Below are positions 33,207 through 42,175 of a stretch of DNA of 64,000 nucleotides, one piece after another. This DNA comes from Planctomycetota bacterium (GTDB taxonomy: Bacteria; Planctomycetota; UBA1135; UBA2386). Both the position numbers and the translations under genes were made by a program. Location: contig JACKIB010000001.1 in NCBI GenBank assembly GCA_020638695.1, positions 713,513 to 777,512 on the forward strand, written 5' to 3'. The notes below the pieces were generated by a model. It saw only the letters and a program-made list of their open reading frames with translations. It did no database searches and was not told where the DNA came from. How positions within the stretch are numbered: the stretch's first letter is position 1; each line of letters starts with the position of its first letter.

Positions 33207-34568
33207 CTACCAACCGAGCTGGTGCTGCACACGGAACATCATGCCATCGTCACCGACGCTGTAGTTCGGACCGGAGTTGGACGCCGGCGAGCCGTTGAGG
33301 TGGATGGCGTCGAGCGTCACCTTGTTGGTGTGCGTGCCATCGACGTACCAGTTCACCGCGACGCCGTACTCCCACGTGCGCTTGAAGTCGCCCTGCACGG
33401 TGGAGGTCAACAGCACCAGCTCGAGCCGCTCCGGAACGAGCATCTGGCCAGCCATCACGTAGCCGCCGTAGGCCTCGTTGCGCCGGAAAGGGAAGCCGGC
33501 CGGGGCGGCACCGATCGGACGGATGCTGTCGAGCCAGCGGTAGTAGCCTTCGCCGTGCAAGCTGAAGCCTGCCACCTTCAGCGACACGTCCACCGCGGCG
33601 ATCCACATACTGAAGTGGTTGACGCCGAGCTGGGTGAGCCGCGTGCCGTCGTCGAGCCGAAGGAAGTTCGTTTCCGCCAGGGCCACGTTGCTGCTGGTGA
33701 CTCCGCTTTCTTCGGCGTACGCCGCCGAGGCGCCGAACCGGGTCCGCAGGTTGCTTTCCGCCTTTAGGTCGGCATAGCCTCGACCGAACTTGCCGGTGGG
33801 CTCGACCCAGACGGATCCGGAGAAAGCGAAATCGCGGTTCACCTGCGCGACGTTCAGGTCGGTGGTGTTGTAGCCGTTGCCGACCATCACGCGGTAATGC
33901 ACGTCCGGTGCGACTTCCCCGATCGCCCAGATCCCCACCGAGCGATCCGGACGGAAGAACGTGGTGGCCATGGAACGGTCGGCGAAGTGGCTCGTCGTCG
34001 ATCCGTTCAGCCACTCGCGGGATGCGGGCACGAATGCCTTGCCGAGGTAGATCGAGTGCTTCTCGTTGAGGTCGTAGTTGACCCAGAAGTCGTGGAAGAT
34101 CACCGAGTGGTTGTCATCGGTGTCGGCGTCCAAGTTGATGTAGAAGTGCAGGTTCTTGTCCTTGAACGTGCCATTGAACTCGAGCCGACCTCGCTCGATC
34201 TCGAAGTCGCTGCGCGCTCGACTGCGAATCGGCGTGCCGCTGGCCATGGTGCCGAGGTTCTGAAAGGTCTTGTCCTCCGCCTCGAACCCGGAGTAACGGA
34301 ACTGCATGCGACCGTTGATCCGCAGCGAGAACGGCACCTTGTCCATGTCGAGAGACCGGATCACGTAGCCCTTCTCGTAGCCGACGAACCACTGGCGATC
34401 GCGGGCCGGCGCATCGCTCTGCCGCAGGGCGGCTTCCAGTGCTTGGATGCGATCCTCGTGATCGCGCTTCGGTGCAGGCTCGGCGGTCTGGGCCGCCACG
34501 GTCGACGCGAGGAAGACCACGCCGATCGAGAGGAACGAAACCGCGGCGCGGTGAGAGTGGTTCAGCAT
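33207..34568 (-). CDS. Phosphate-selective-type porin (OprO/OprP family)
   Basis: A 453-residue outer-membrane protein. The signal peptide ends STVAAQ, followed by a short coiled-coil (HEDRIQALEAALRQ) usual in porins that trimerise or bind peptidoglycan. The rest alternates amphipathic strands: INGRMQFRYSGFEAED, IERGRLEFNGTFKDKNLHFYINLDAD, VNYDLNEKHSIYLGKAFVPASREW, then WEYGVAVNWYVDG and a C-terminal aromatic FRVQHQLGW typical of beta-barrel insertion signals. This is the porin O/P family, known for phosphate and pyrophosphate uptake in Pseudomonas; the substrate here is not shown. ATG 34566-34568 is set by the signal peptide. It demonstrates a real outer membrane. Confidence 0.9.
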   Translation of the reverse strand: MLNHSHRAAVSFLSIGVVFLASTVAAQTAEPAPKRDHEDRIQALEAALRQSDAPARDRQWFVGYEKGYVIRSLDMDKVPFSLRINGRMQFRYSGFEAEDKTFQNLGTMASGTPIRSRARSDFEIERGRLEFNGTFKDKNLHFYINLDADTDDNHSVIFHDFWVNYDLNEKHSIYLGKAFVPASREWLNGSTTSHFADRSMATTFFRPDRSVGIWAIGEVAPDVHYRVMVGNGYNTTDLNVAQVNRDFAFSGSVWVEPTGKFGRGYADLKAESNLRTRFGASAAYAEESGVTSSNVALAETNFLRLDDGTRLTQLGVNHFSMWIAAVDVSLKVAGFSLHGEGYYRWLDSIRPIGAAPAGFPFRRNEAYGGYVMAGQMLVPERLELVLLTSTVQGDFKRTWEYGVAVNWYVDGTHTNKVTLDAIHLNGSPASNSGPNYSVGDDGMMFRVQHQLGW

Positions 34569-34649
34569 GAGAGCATTGCGAGACTCTGTGGTTGCCGCAG
34601 AGCCTAGGGGTCGAGTCCGCCGTCGCGATGCTGTCTGGAGAAAGAAAGT

Positions 34650-34792
34650 GACGGGCCGCTTGCTTGCTGGATCTTCCGGGGCCGCTGCATGCTGCGGATC
34701 AGCTGCCACGTGTCATGGGGGGGTACAGACGAGTCTGCGCGTACCGTCATGACCCGCGGCCCCGCAGCCTATCGCGGCCCCTACAGCTCAGC
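34650..34792. repeat. Interspersed repeat R2, diverged copy (d)
   Basis: Retains GGGCCGCTTGCTTGCTGGA, CTTCCGGGGCCGCTGC, CCCGCGGCCCC and ends at the stop of the minus-strand secreted gene (TGAGCTGTAGGGGCCGCG on the minus strand). The two palindromes of copies b and c are missing. Confidence 0.65.
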
Positions 34793-37016
34793 GCACCTGG
34801 ATCACCATCGTGTGGCTTGTCTCCACCGCAAGCGCGGGCGGCTGGCAACCGGCACTCCCACCCAGCAGCGCGTTCTGCACCGCCACCGTCGCCCCGAGCA
34901 GACCGGGGTCGCTCGGAATCGCGAGGTCCAACGCGACGCCGGGCAGCACGGCGAGGATAGGCGCGACCCCGAGCTTGCAGCCGAGGGCGCACAGCTGAAC
35001 CGGAGGGCTCGGCAGCCCGATTGCGAACACTTGCTTGTTGAGGTCGAAGCGCGAGGCGCGCAGCCGCAGCGTGCCGCCGAGCAACGGCTCGTCGAGCGCG
35101 GACAGGTCGACGCGCCCGCACTTCGAGGCGACGAACGATATCCCGCCCGTCGGACTGAAGCCGTCGAACAGCGCGCCCTCGACGGACAATGCGCCAGCGC
35201 TGTTCCGCTCGAACACCACCATCGAGCGAGCCATCGGGCCACCCATCTCGGCGGCGCCGGCGATCGCCGGGAACCTGTTGTCGACCGTCGACGGAGCATG
35301 CAGCAAACGGTGGCCATCGCTGAACACGACGCCCGGGATCGAGACGACCATCGCGTAGACGTCGTGCAAGCCGAAGATCCCGTCGTCCTCTTGATAGACG
35401 ACCGTGTAGCGGGCGCCGTCGAACGAGACCACGGGGGCTTGTTGATCGCGGCGTGGGATTCCGGTCGGTTCGACTGCGGTCAAGTTGACGGCCGGCCGCA
35501 GGAGGACAGACCCTGGGTCGACACGCAGCGAGCGGCCGAATATGTCCGAGTTGCCGGGACCGACCAGCTTCGCATAGACCGCGAAGAACTCGGGCGCTCG
35601 ACCGGCGATCCCGCCGAGGACGCAATCGCCGCTCTCGTCGATCGGCGCGCGGCGGAACGAGGACCCGGTTACCGGCACCTCGGCCAGGTGGACGTGGCCG
35701 AAACCATTCACGTTGCGCAGATAGGTGCAAACCCACGAGCCGTTCGCCTGGCGGGCCTTGGCAATCTGCAGGTTGACGACATCGTGGTTGCTCGGTGAGA
35801 GCGTCAGCCGTGCCTGGAGCACGCTGCCGCTGGTCGACACCCTACTGAAGACCAGCGCCCGTCCGTTGCGACCGCCGGTCATGCAGAGCACCGCGTAGAC
35901 GTTGCCGTTCGGGTCGTTGACGTTGGCGCCGCCGACCGCTGGCCGGAGGTCGTCTACGCCGAGACCCGGGGAATCGAGGATGGTGAAGGTCTGCCCTTGG
36001 ACGGTGTTTCCGGAGCTGCGCAGCCGGCCGAGGATCACCCTGTCGGCGATCCCGGTGTCCTCGTCCCAAGCGATCAGGAACTGCTTCGCCGGCCCGTTGG
36101 CGGCTACCGACGGGCGAGCCGATTCTCGGCTGCCGGTGGCGACCACCAGCTCTTCCAACAGGTTGCCACGGTTGTCGAACCGCCGGCTGATGATGTCGGT
36201 GTCGGTGGTCGAGAACGACCGCACATAGGCGACCAGCCAGGTGTCGTTGGTCGGTTCGTAAGCTACATCGGCGTCGGTCACCTGGTCCTTGCCGCGATCG
36301 ATCGCGATGGTGCGCACCAGCGGGTCGATGGTCAGCGGCGCCTCTGCTGCAGCGAGCAGCGCCTCATCGACGTGCAATTCGAGCCGGCCGGCACGCAGCC
36401 GTGTGGCAGAGCGGGCGCTGCGTCCGCCGGAGTCGTACGCCAGCACGTCGCCGTAGCGGACTTCGCCGAGGGTCGGGTGGGCGAACACCAGCCCCTCGGT
36501 GGCGCGGCGCGCCGCCAGTTCGGTCCGCACGTCGATCTCGACCAGCAGGTCGCCCTCGCCGCGTAGCTCGTCGAGCACGAACGTCTGCTCTGTTCCATCG
36601 CTGCGCAGGTGCCAGACCTCCCGCACCGCACCGCGGTCGAACAGGATCCGGTCGCCCTCGAGCACCGGGGGCGCCACGCGGTCGCATTCCAGTGAATGCC
36701 CACCACGCGTGATCCGTGCCACGCGGAAGTGCACCGGGTGGTTGCGGCGGGCGCGGGGGCCGAAGTACGGCACGTATTCGATCCCGTCGCGGGCGAACCG
36801 CGCCTTGTAGCCTGGCGCGAGCACCCAGATGCTGCCGTCGGCGGCGCGGTCGGTGTGGATCCGCTGCAGGTTCGTGCCCGCCGCGACGCCCGCCGGGCGA
36901 GGCGCCTGACCCGGAACCGCCGTTGCCAGGAGCAGCGCCACCGCGGCGAGCGCGCGGAGCACGGGGGCGCGGAGACACTGGGGTGCGTAGTGAGCGTTGA
37001 ACCTGAGCTCGTGCAT
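34788..37016 (-). CDS. Large secreted protein, probable propeller, with C-terminal module
   Basis: A 742-residue exported protein of unknown function. A hydrophobic signal follows a basic N-terminus and ends near LLLATAVPGQA. Residues about 45-240 form a beta-rich domain (GTNLQRIHTDRAADGSIWVLAPG, YVPYFGPRARRN). From about 250 to 620 there are repeated strand groups with VAYEPTNDTWLVAYV, AKQFLIAWDED and GARYTVVYQEDD, as in propellers that compare recorded values. The last 115 residues (CGRVDLSALDEPLLGG to ETSHTMVIQVR) are the shared C-terminal module. ATG 37014-37016 was chosen; an ATG 13 codons upstream is possible. The stop lies at the edge of R2 copy d. Confidence 0.8.
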   Translation of the reverse strand: MHELRFNAHYAPQCLRAPVLRALAAVALLLATAVPGQAPRPAGVAAGTNLQRIHTDRAADGSIWVLAPGYKARFARDGIEYVPYFGPRARRNHPVHFRVARITRGGHSLECDRVAPPVLEGDRILFDRGAVREVWHLRSDGTEQTFVLDELRGEGDLLVEIDVRTELAARRATEGLVFAHPTLGEVRYGDVLAYDSGGRSARSATRLRAGRLELHVDEALLAAAEAPLTIDPLVRTIAIDRGKDQVTDADVAYEPTNDTWLVAYVRSFSTTDTDIISRRFDNRGNLLEELVVATGSRESARPSVAANGPAKQFLIAWDEDTGIADRVILGRLRSSGNTVQGQTFTILDSPGLGVDDLRPAVGGANVNDPNGNVYAVLCMTGGRNGRALVFSRVSTSGSVLQARLTLSPSNHDVVNLQIAKARQANGSWVCTYLRNVNGFGHVHLAEVPVTGSSFRRAPIDESGDCVLGGIAGRAPEFFAVYAKLVGPGNSDIFGRSLRVDPGSVLLRPAVNLTAVEPTGIPRRDQQAPVVSFDGARYTVVYQEDDGIFGLHDVYAMVVSIPGVVFSDGHRLLHAPSTVDNRFPAIAGAAEMGGPMARSMVVFERNSAGALSVEGALFDGFSPTGGISFVASKCGRVDLSALDEPLLGGTLRLRASRFDLNKQVFAIGLPSPPVQLCALGCKLGVAPILAVLPGVALDLAIPSDPGLLGATVAVQNALLGGSAGCQPPALAVETSHTMVIQVR

Positions 37017-37459
37017 GATGCTCACCAGACGCCAGGACTCGCCGCGGACCGACACGAAGGCCGATCAGAGTTGCGGGAATCGGAGCCGCCGACCCGATGC
37101 GGGAGAACGCGCCGACGGGCGCCAGGCGCGGTGCCACGGGCACGTCAGTCGAAGCGCCCCGTTCTGGTGCAGCACCTCGGTTGTGGGGGTCGGGCTGCGC
37201 GTGATTGCGCTGCCCCGCACCGCGCCCGGGTGCACGACGCCGCCGCCCGACTCGCTGCGGTGGGCCGGCACAGCCGCTCCGGCCGATCGCGGCGCTCCGC
37301 CGGGATCCTCCCGGCAGCGCGCAGCGAGAACCCGGGAGTCGCACCTCACACGCGGCAGCCTGGCAGCGCGCAGCAGGTCGGATTCGCGTTCGGTCGCGCC
37401 CTGGTGCAAACGCCCGTCGCTGAGCACCGCCCCCCGGCGCAGACCCAGGCGGCCGAACG
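37017..37459. other. Non-coding gap of 443 bases
   Basis: Lies between the start of one secreted-protein gene and the stop of the next, both on the minus strand. Open frames on either strand give arginine- or proline-rich products without homologous look. No repeat family member recognised. A promoter for the downstream gene is expected. Confidence 0.4.
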
Positions 37460-38731
37460 CTACTGCACGATCCCGACCCAGGGCGCGGACAGCACGGGTC
37501 CCGCATTGGCTGCGGCCGCGAGGAGCTGCACGCCGAAGTGAGTGCCCACCAGGCCCGACGGCAACTGGCGCAAGTCCACCGGAATCGACGCCAGCCCGTT
37601 CGCGTCGTGGACCGAAACGACCGGCAGCAGTGGCTGGGCCAGGTCGAGCGCCAGCACGCCGAGCGCCGTGGTCACCGGAGAGACGCTGGGCGATGCGACG
37701 GTGAGCGACACCGCGTTCGGCCACGCCAGCAGATCGAAGCGCCCCATCTTGCCGAACCGCACCCCACGGCTGTGGACAACCGGGATCGGCGGACTCGACG
37801 TGCCGACCTGCGACAGGGGATCGACGTAGAGCGGCTTTCCCGCGGAGCCCTGACCGATTGCCACGCCGCCGCGGAGCGTCGTGCCGGACCACTGCAGGAT
37901 CGCACTCTGCAGCACCACCCCGTAGCCCCCGCGCGAGCCCGCGAAGATCTCGCTGCGGCCGCCGGAGATCACGTCGGTTCCGTCCCCGCTGATGCGGATC
38001 CGCGAGCTGAACGCGCGCAGCGCGGTGCCGCCATCGCTCGGCCAGCGCGCGCTTCCACCCGACGCCCAGGGCCCGGCGATGGAGCACTGCACGACCTCGG
38101 CGACGCACGATTCGATCACCACGCAGTCGGCCGGGCCTCCGAACGGCGACGCGTAGTCAGCTTCGAACACACAGTCGCGCAGGAACACGTGGTCGACCTT
38201 GACGAACCGGAACGAGTAGGTCGGATTCAGCGACGGGGTCGCGATGACCTTGGCGATGCAACGCGACAGAGCAACCGCACCTCTCCAGTCGAGCACATCC
38301 CACGGGCGCGCCGACCAGACGTTGTCGACGAACACGTCCCCCGCGCCGAGCCCGATCACGGCCACGTTGGTCAGCCCGCCCAACTGATCGAGTGTCAGCG
38401 ACGCGATCCGGGTGACACTTCCTGCGGGCTGCTGCCGGACGATCAGGCCAGTGCCGTTGGCGAAGGTGGGCCGAACCAGGACGTCCCAGGCGTTGCCTGT
38501 CACGCCGACCAGCGTCAGAGGCTTACCCGCGAGTTCGATCGTGCCGTCGTAGACACCTGGGTAGATCAGCACCCGGTCGCCGCTACCCGCCGCTTGGACG
38601 GCCGCGACGATGGAGCGGAAGGTACCAGGACGCCCCGACGCGTCGACCACGTGCGTCGCCTGTGCGGAAAGGGCCGCGGCGCTGACGAGTGCCTGCAGCA
38701 CCGAGCGGGCCAAGGCCAGGGGAATGCGCAT
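37460..38731 (-). CDS. Secreted parallel beta-helix protein with C-terminal module
   Basis: A 423-residue exported protein. The signal peptide ends AALSAQ. THVVDASGRPGTFRSIVAAVQAAGSGDRVLIYPGVYDGTI, read as short pieces, is the usual opening of pectate-lyase-like right-handed beta-helix proteins in planctomycetes: a repeat-initiating strand, an AGDxxxxPG-like turn, then coils. Coils continue to about residue 290 (DVFVDNVWSARPW, VDHVFLRDCVFEADY, CVVIESCVAEVVQCS). No catalytic residues can be assigned. The last 110 residues (GRFDLLAWPNAVSLTV to APWVGIVQ) resemble the shared C-terminal module. Start at ATG 38729-38731. Confidence 0.83.
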   Translation of the reverse strand: MRIPLALARSVLQALVSAAALSAQATHVVDASGRPGTFRSIVAAVQAAGSGDRVLIYPGVYDGTIELAGKPLTLVGVTGNAWDVLVRPTFANGTGLIVRQQPAGSVTRIASLTLDQLGGLTNVAVIGLGAGDVFVDNVWSARPWDVLDWRGAVALSRCIAKVIATPSLNPTYSFRFVKVDHVFLRDCVFEADYASPFGGPADCVVIESCVAEVVQCSIAGPWASGGSARWPSDGGTALRAFSSRIRISGDGTDVISGGRSEIFAGSRGGYGVVLQSAILQWSGTTLRGGVAIGQGSAGKPLYVDPLSQVGTSSPPIPVVHSRGVRFGKMGRFDLLAWPNAVSLTVASPSVSPVTTALGVLALDLAQPLLPVVSVHDANGLASIPVDLRQLPSGLVGTHFGVQLLAAAANAGPVLSAPWVGIVQ

Positions 38732-38871
38732 GACCCCGCGAGTGTACCGCGCGCCTGCGCAGTCGTCCCGTCCGCGAGCCAGCAGGAGTCTCCGGATGCG
38801 GCGGCCTACGCACGTCGCAACACGCGGCTCGCGGGAACCGGGCCACACGGCTGGGCGCGGCTCATTCGGCC

Positions 38872-39843
38872 TCAGCCCTCGACACCCACCTGCCGCGGCA
38901 CCACCTCGCCGCGCACCCACGCCACCACCGACTCCGCCGCCAGCAGACACATCCGCGTCCGCGTCGCAACCGACGCGCTGCCGATGTGGGGCAGCAGGAC
39001 GACGTTCTCGAGTTCCAAGTACCCCGGGTCTACTTCGGGCTCGGCGGGAAACACGTCGAGCCCGGCACCCGCCAACGTTCCCTCGCGCAACGCCGCGAGC
39101 AACGCACCATCGTCGACCAGTCCGCCGCGCGCGGTGTTGATCAGGCACGCGGTCGACTTCATCTGCCGCAGCTCCGCTGCGCCGATCGAACCGCGAGTGG
39201 TCGCATCGAGCGGGAGGTGCAGCGAGACGAAGTCGGCGGCGGCGAACAGCTCGGCGCGCGTGACGAACCGCGCACCGAGCTCCCGCTCCGTGGACTCGGG
39301 CAGCTGCCGCCGGCTGTGGTACAGCACCTCCATCGCGAACCCCCGCGCACGGCGCGCAACCGCCTGCCCGATACGGCCCATGCCGAGAATGCCCAGCGTC
39401 GCACCGTGCACCTCGCGACCGCACAACAGGTCGATCTCCCACTGCCGCCAGTTCCCGGCGCGCAGCCACCGCTCGGCCTCGCCGACCCGGCGACCGACCG
39501 CCAGCAGCAGGGCGAACGCCAGGTCGGCCGTGCTCTCGGTCAGCACTCCCGGTGTGTTGGTGACCACGATCCCGCGCGCGGTCGCGGCACCCACATCGAT
39601 GTTGTCGTAGCCGACCGCGACGTTGGCGATCAACCGCAGCTCGGGCGCAGCGTCGAGCAGATCCGCGTCGATCCGATCGGTGAGCTGGCACACCACCGCC
39701 GCACAGCTGCGCAGCGCTTCGGTCAGTGCGTCGCGCGCGAGTCCGTCGCGGCTGTCGCGGTAGTCGACCTCGGTGTGGCGGCGCAGCAGTTCGAGGGCCG
39801 CGGGGTAGACGTAGCGGGTGACCAGGACGCGACATCGGCTCAC
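38872..39843 (-). CDS. D-2-hydroxyacid dehydrogenase (glyoxylate/hydroxypyruvate reductase type)
   Basis: A 323-residue NAD(P)-dependent cytoplasmic enzyme reducing 2-oxo acids such as glyoxylate or hydroxypyruvate. The Rossmann motif LGILGMGRIGQAVA is near residues 147-160. The catalytic Arg is in NTARGGLVDDGAL, Glu in DVFPAEPEVDP and His in LPHIGSAS. NVAVGYDNIDV and TESTADLAFALLL are also conserved. The GTG start (39841-39843) is supported by its GTGA overlap with the stop of the symporter gene and by family length; no ATG lies nearby. Coupling with a dicarboxylate/amino-acid symporter suggests use of an imported organic acid (inference). Confidence 0.92.
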   Translation of the reverse strand: MSRCRVLVTRYVYPAALELLRRHTEVDYRDSRDGLARDALTEALRSCAAVVCQLTDRIDADLLDAAPELRLIANVAVGYDNIDVGAATARGIVVTNTPGVLTESTADLAFALLLAVGRRVGEAERWLRAGNWRQWEIDLLCGREVHGATLGILGMGRIGQAVARRARGFAMEVLYHSRRQLPESTERELGARFVTRAELFAAADFVSLHLPLDATTRGSIGAAELRQMKSTACLINTARGGLVDDGALLAALREGTLAGAGLDVFPAEPEVDPGYLELENVVLLPHIGSASVATRTRMCLLAAESVVAWVRGEVVPRQVGVEG

Positions 39844-41207
39844 GGCGCGGCCTCGCCGGGGTCGTCGCGTTCCTCGTCTCCATCGTCGCCGGTCGGGTCG
39901 TGCAGCATGCCCTCCTTGGCGGCGACCACTGTGGCGACGGTCGCGTCGCCGGTGATGTTGAGCACCGTGCGACACATGTCGAGCGGGCGATCGACACCCA
40001 TGATCAGCCCGATCCCCATCGGGTCGACGCCGATCTGCTGCAGCACGATGATCAGCATCACCAGCCCCACTCCGGGAACTGCCGCGGTGCCGATCGACGC
40101 GAGCGTCGCGGTCAGCACGATCTCCAGCTGCTGCTGGAAGCCGAGGTCGTGCTTGTAGACGTTGGCGATGAACACCGCGGCGACGCCCTGGTACAGCCCG
40201 GTTCCATCCATGTTGATGGTCGCGCCCAGCGGCAGCACGAAGCCCGACACCTCTTCGTCGACCCCGACGTTCTTCTCGGCGCAGCGCATCGTGACCGGCA
40301 GGGTCGCACCGGACGAGCTGGAGCTGAACGCCAGCAGCTGCGCCGGCACCATGCCGCGGAAGAAGCGCATCAGCGGCATCTTGGTCATGAACTTCAGCAG
40401 CGCCGTGTAGACCAGCGCCGCGTGCAGCACCAGCGCCAGCACCACCGACACGATGTACCACCCGAGCGCCCGGAACAGCGGTCCGACACTGCCGTCCTGT
40501 CCCATGTCGGCCACCACCTTGGCGATCAGCGCGAACACCCCGAACGGCGCGATCTTCATGATGAGGTGCACGATCTCGATCACCGCATCCGACAGGATCT
40601 CGAACACCCGCACCGCGTGGCCGGCGCGCATCGCGTCGAGCCGCGTCAACGCGATGCCCAGCATCAGCGCGAAGAACACCACCTGCAGCATCTCGCCGCG
40701 CGCCAACGCCTCGAACGGGTTCTTCGGCACGACGTCGATCAGCTGTTGGATGATGCTGACCTGTGCGGTCGACGCGATCTTCTGCTGGGCACTCGACTGG
40801 AAGCGCTCGCGCAGCCGGTCGACGAAGTCGCCGGAGAGGTCGCGGCCGGGACCGATCAAGTTGACCACCACCAACCCGATCGAGATCGCCACCGCAGTGG
40901 TCAGCAGGTACAGCACGATGGTGCGCGTGCCGATGCGCTTGACCTTGGCGGTGTCGTTCAGGCTGGCGACGCCGGCGACCAACGAGAACAGCACCAGCGG
41001 CACCGCGATCATCCGCAGCAGGTTCATGAACAGGTCCCCGAACGGCGCCACGTAACGCAGCACCATCCCGGGGAAGTCCAGCTCCACGAAGCTGGTCGGC
41101 GAGGTCGCGACCACCACCACGCGACCGAGCTGCAGCGCGAGCAGGCCGGCGCCAACCCCCAGTGCCATGCCGATCAGGATCCACCAGTGCAGCGCGAGCT
41201 TCCGCAT
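39840..41207 (-). CDS. Dicarboxylate/amino acid:cation symporter (DAACS, GltP/DctA-like)
   Basis: A 455-residue inner-membrane symporter driven by H+ or Na+. Hallmarks: the Ser-rich re-entrant loop SSSSSGATLPVT near residue 295, NMDGTGLYQG in TM7 near 330, a second loop IGTAAVPGVGLVML, and DRPLDMCRTVLNITGDAT in TM8 with the D-R-N-D residues that bind substrate. Eight helices and two hairpins fit the fold. The C-terminus is acidic (DDGDEERDDPG). ATG 41205-41207 (MRKLALHWW) was chosen because upstream sequence lacks protein character. The gene is first in a two-gene operon with the dehydrogenase, with a GTGA overlap. Confidence 0.93.
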   Translation of the reverse strand: MRKLALHWWILIGMALGVGAGLLALQLGRVVVVATSPTSFVELDFPGMVLRYVAPFGDLFMNLLRMIAVPLVLFSLVAGVASLNDTAKVKRIGTRTIVLYLLTTAVAISIGLVVVNLIGPGRDLSGDFVDRLRERFQSSAQQKIASTAQVSIIQQLIDVVPKNPFEALARGEMLQVVFFALMLGIALTRLDAMRAGHAVRVFEILSDAVIEIVHLIMKIAPFGVFALIAKVVADMGQDGSVGPLFRALGWYIVSVVLALVLHAALVYTALLKFMTKMPLMRFFRGMVPAQLLAFSSSSSGATLPVTMRCAEKNVGVDEEVSGFVLPLGATINMDGTGLYQGVAAVFIANVYKHDLGFQQQLEIVLTATLASIGTAAVPGVGLVMLIIVLQQIGVDPMGIGLIMGVDRPLDMCRTVLNITGDATVATVVAAKEGMLHDPTGDDGDEERDDPGEAAP

Positions 41208-41572
41208 CGCAGGAAGGCTAACCCCCTCGATCCACGAGCCCGCCGCCGCAATCGCCCGAAGCGGCCGCCGGCCGGCGGAGAAAAAGCCAGAATGGACCTG
41301 ACGCCGTGGGTCGGCCACGGCTCTACCCCCACGATGAGGGCGGACGGCCTGGACGATCCACCCTTGTGCCGTCCCCCGCTGTGGCGCACCGCAGCATGTG
41401 TCGCACTGCAGCAACGAGCCCGGATTCGTCATGAGCAACGTCGTGAACTCGCGCAAGATCGCCGCTGACCAGGAGAACGGCGGCGCGCACCCCGGGGCGG
41501 AGCACCGCTACCGGCGGGTTGCACCGCCCGAGGACACCGCCACCGACCCCGCGCGGGTCCACGGACTCGGTC
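41208..41572. other. Intergenic region between symporter and ECF sigma genes
   Basis: 365 bases separating divergent genes; promoters of both operons should lie here. It holds a degenerate R1-like stretch (41419-41505). No clear -35/-10 pair. Confidence 0.4.
41419..41505. repeat. Degenerate, rearranged R1-like sequence (copy 3)
   Basis: CCCGGATTCGTCATGAGCAA and TCGCGCAAGATCGCCGCT line up with the left end of R1 copy 2. The next part, CAGGAGAACGGCGG, resembles the right part of R1 in the opposite orientation. Half of an element joined to an inverted piece is one reading; chance cannot be excluded. Confidence 0.4.
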
Positions 41573-42175
41573 ATGGATAGTCGAGGCAAAGGCTTGGAAC
41601 CGACCCCACCCGCGACCCGCCCGACCCTGCCCCAGGACACCCCGGACCCGGAGTTGGTCGCCCGGTTGCGCAGCGGCGACCCGGGCGCCTTCCAGCTCCT
41701 GGTCCGACCGGTGCTGCCCTCGCTGCTGCGGCTGGCGCGCCGCCTGACCGGCGACCCGCACTGGGCTGACGACCTGGTGCAGGAGACGCTGGTCCGTGCC
41801 GTCCGCTCGATCGCTTCGTTCCGCGGCGATGCGTCGTTGCGCACCTGGCTGTTCCGCATCCAGCTGCGCCTGGCCGCCCAACCGCAGCGGTGGCGGCGGA
41901 CCGACCCGGCGACCGCACTGCTCGACCCGCCGGACGTGCCGGCGCACCCGCCCGAGGACGACCCGCGGGCCCGCGAGCTGGCAGAACGCCTCGACGAGGC
42001 GATGGAGCGCCTGACGCCGCGGCAGCGCACGGCGCTGCACCTGCGGGCCGTCGAGGGCTTGGACTACCGGGCGATCGGCGCGCTGCTGGACACCACCGCC
42101 GGGGCCGCTCGGATGCTGGTGCTGGCGGCCCGCCGCCAAGTGATGCAGCGCATGGGGAGGCACTTGTTGCCATGA
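41573..42175 (+). CDS. ECF-type RNA polymerase sigma factor
   Basis: A 200-residue sigma-70 family regulator that directs RNA polymerase to stress or envelope promoters. Region 2 reads LARRLTGDPHWADDLVQETLVRAVRSIASFRGD (in pieces: DDLVQETLVRA, SFRGDASLRTWLFRI). Region 4 is AMERLTPRQRTALHLRAVEGLDYRAIGALLDTT, with the helix-turn-helix at its end. An acidic linker with DPRARELAERLDE joins them. ATG 41573 (MDSRGKG) is preferred over an upstream frame with a Pro/Arg-rich leader. Its stop overlaps the ATG of the anti-sigma gene by four bases (42172-42175), so the pair is translationally coupled. Confidence 0.92.
   Translation: MDSRGKGLEPTPPATRPTLPQDTPDPELVARLRSGDPGAFQLLVRPVLPSLLRLARRLTGDPHWADDLVQETLVRAVRSIASFRGDASLRTWLFRIQLRLAAQPQRWRRTDPATALLDPPDVPAHPPEDDPRARELAERLDEAMERLTPRQRTALHLRAVEGLDYRAIGALLDTTAGAARMLVLAARRQVMQRMGRHLLP

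Noticed and set aside
39900..41468. Plus-strand frame of about 520 codons antisense to the symporter
   Set aside because: His/Gln/Arg/Asp-rich with no fold-like pattern; typical complement of a membrane protein gene.
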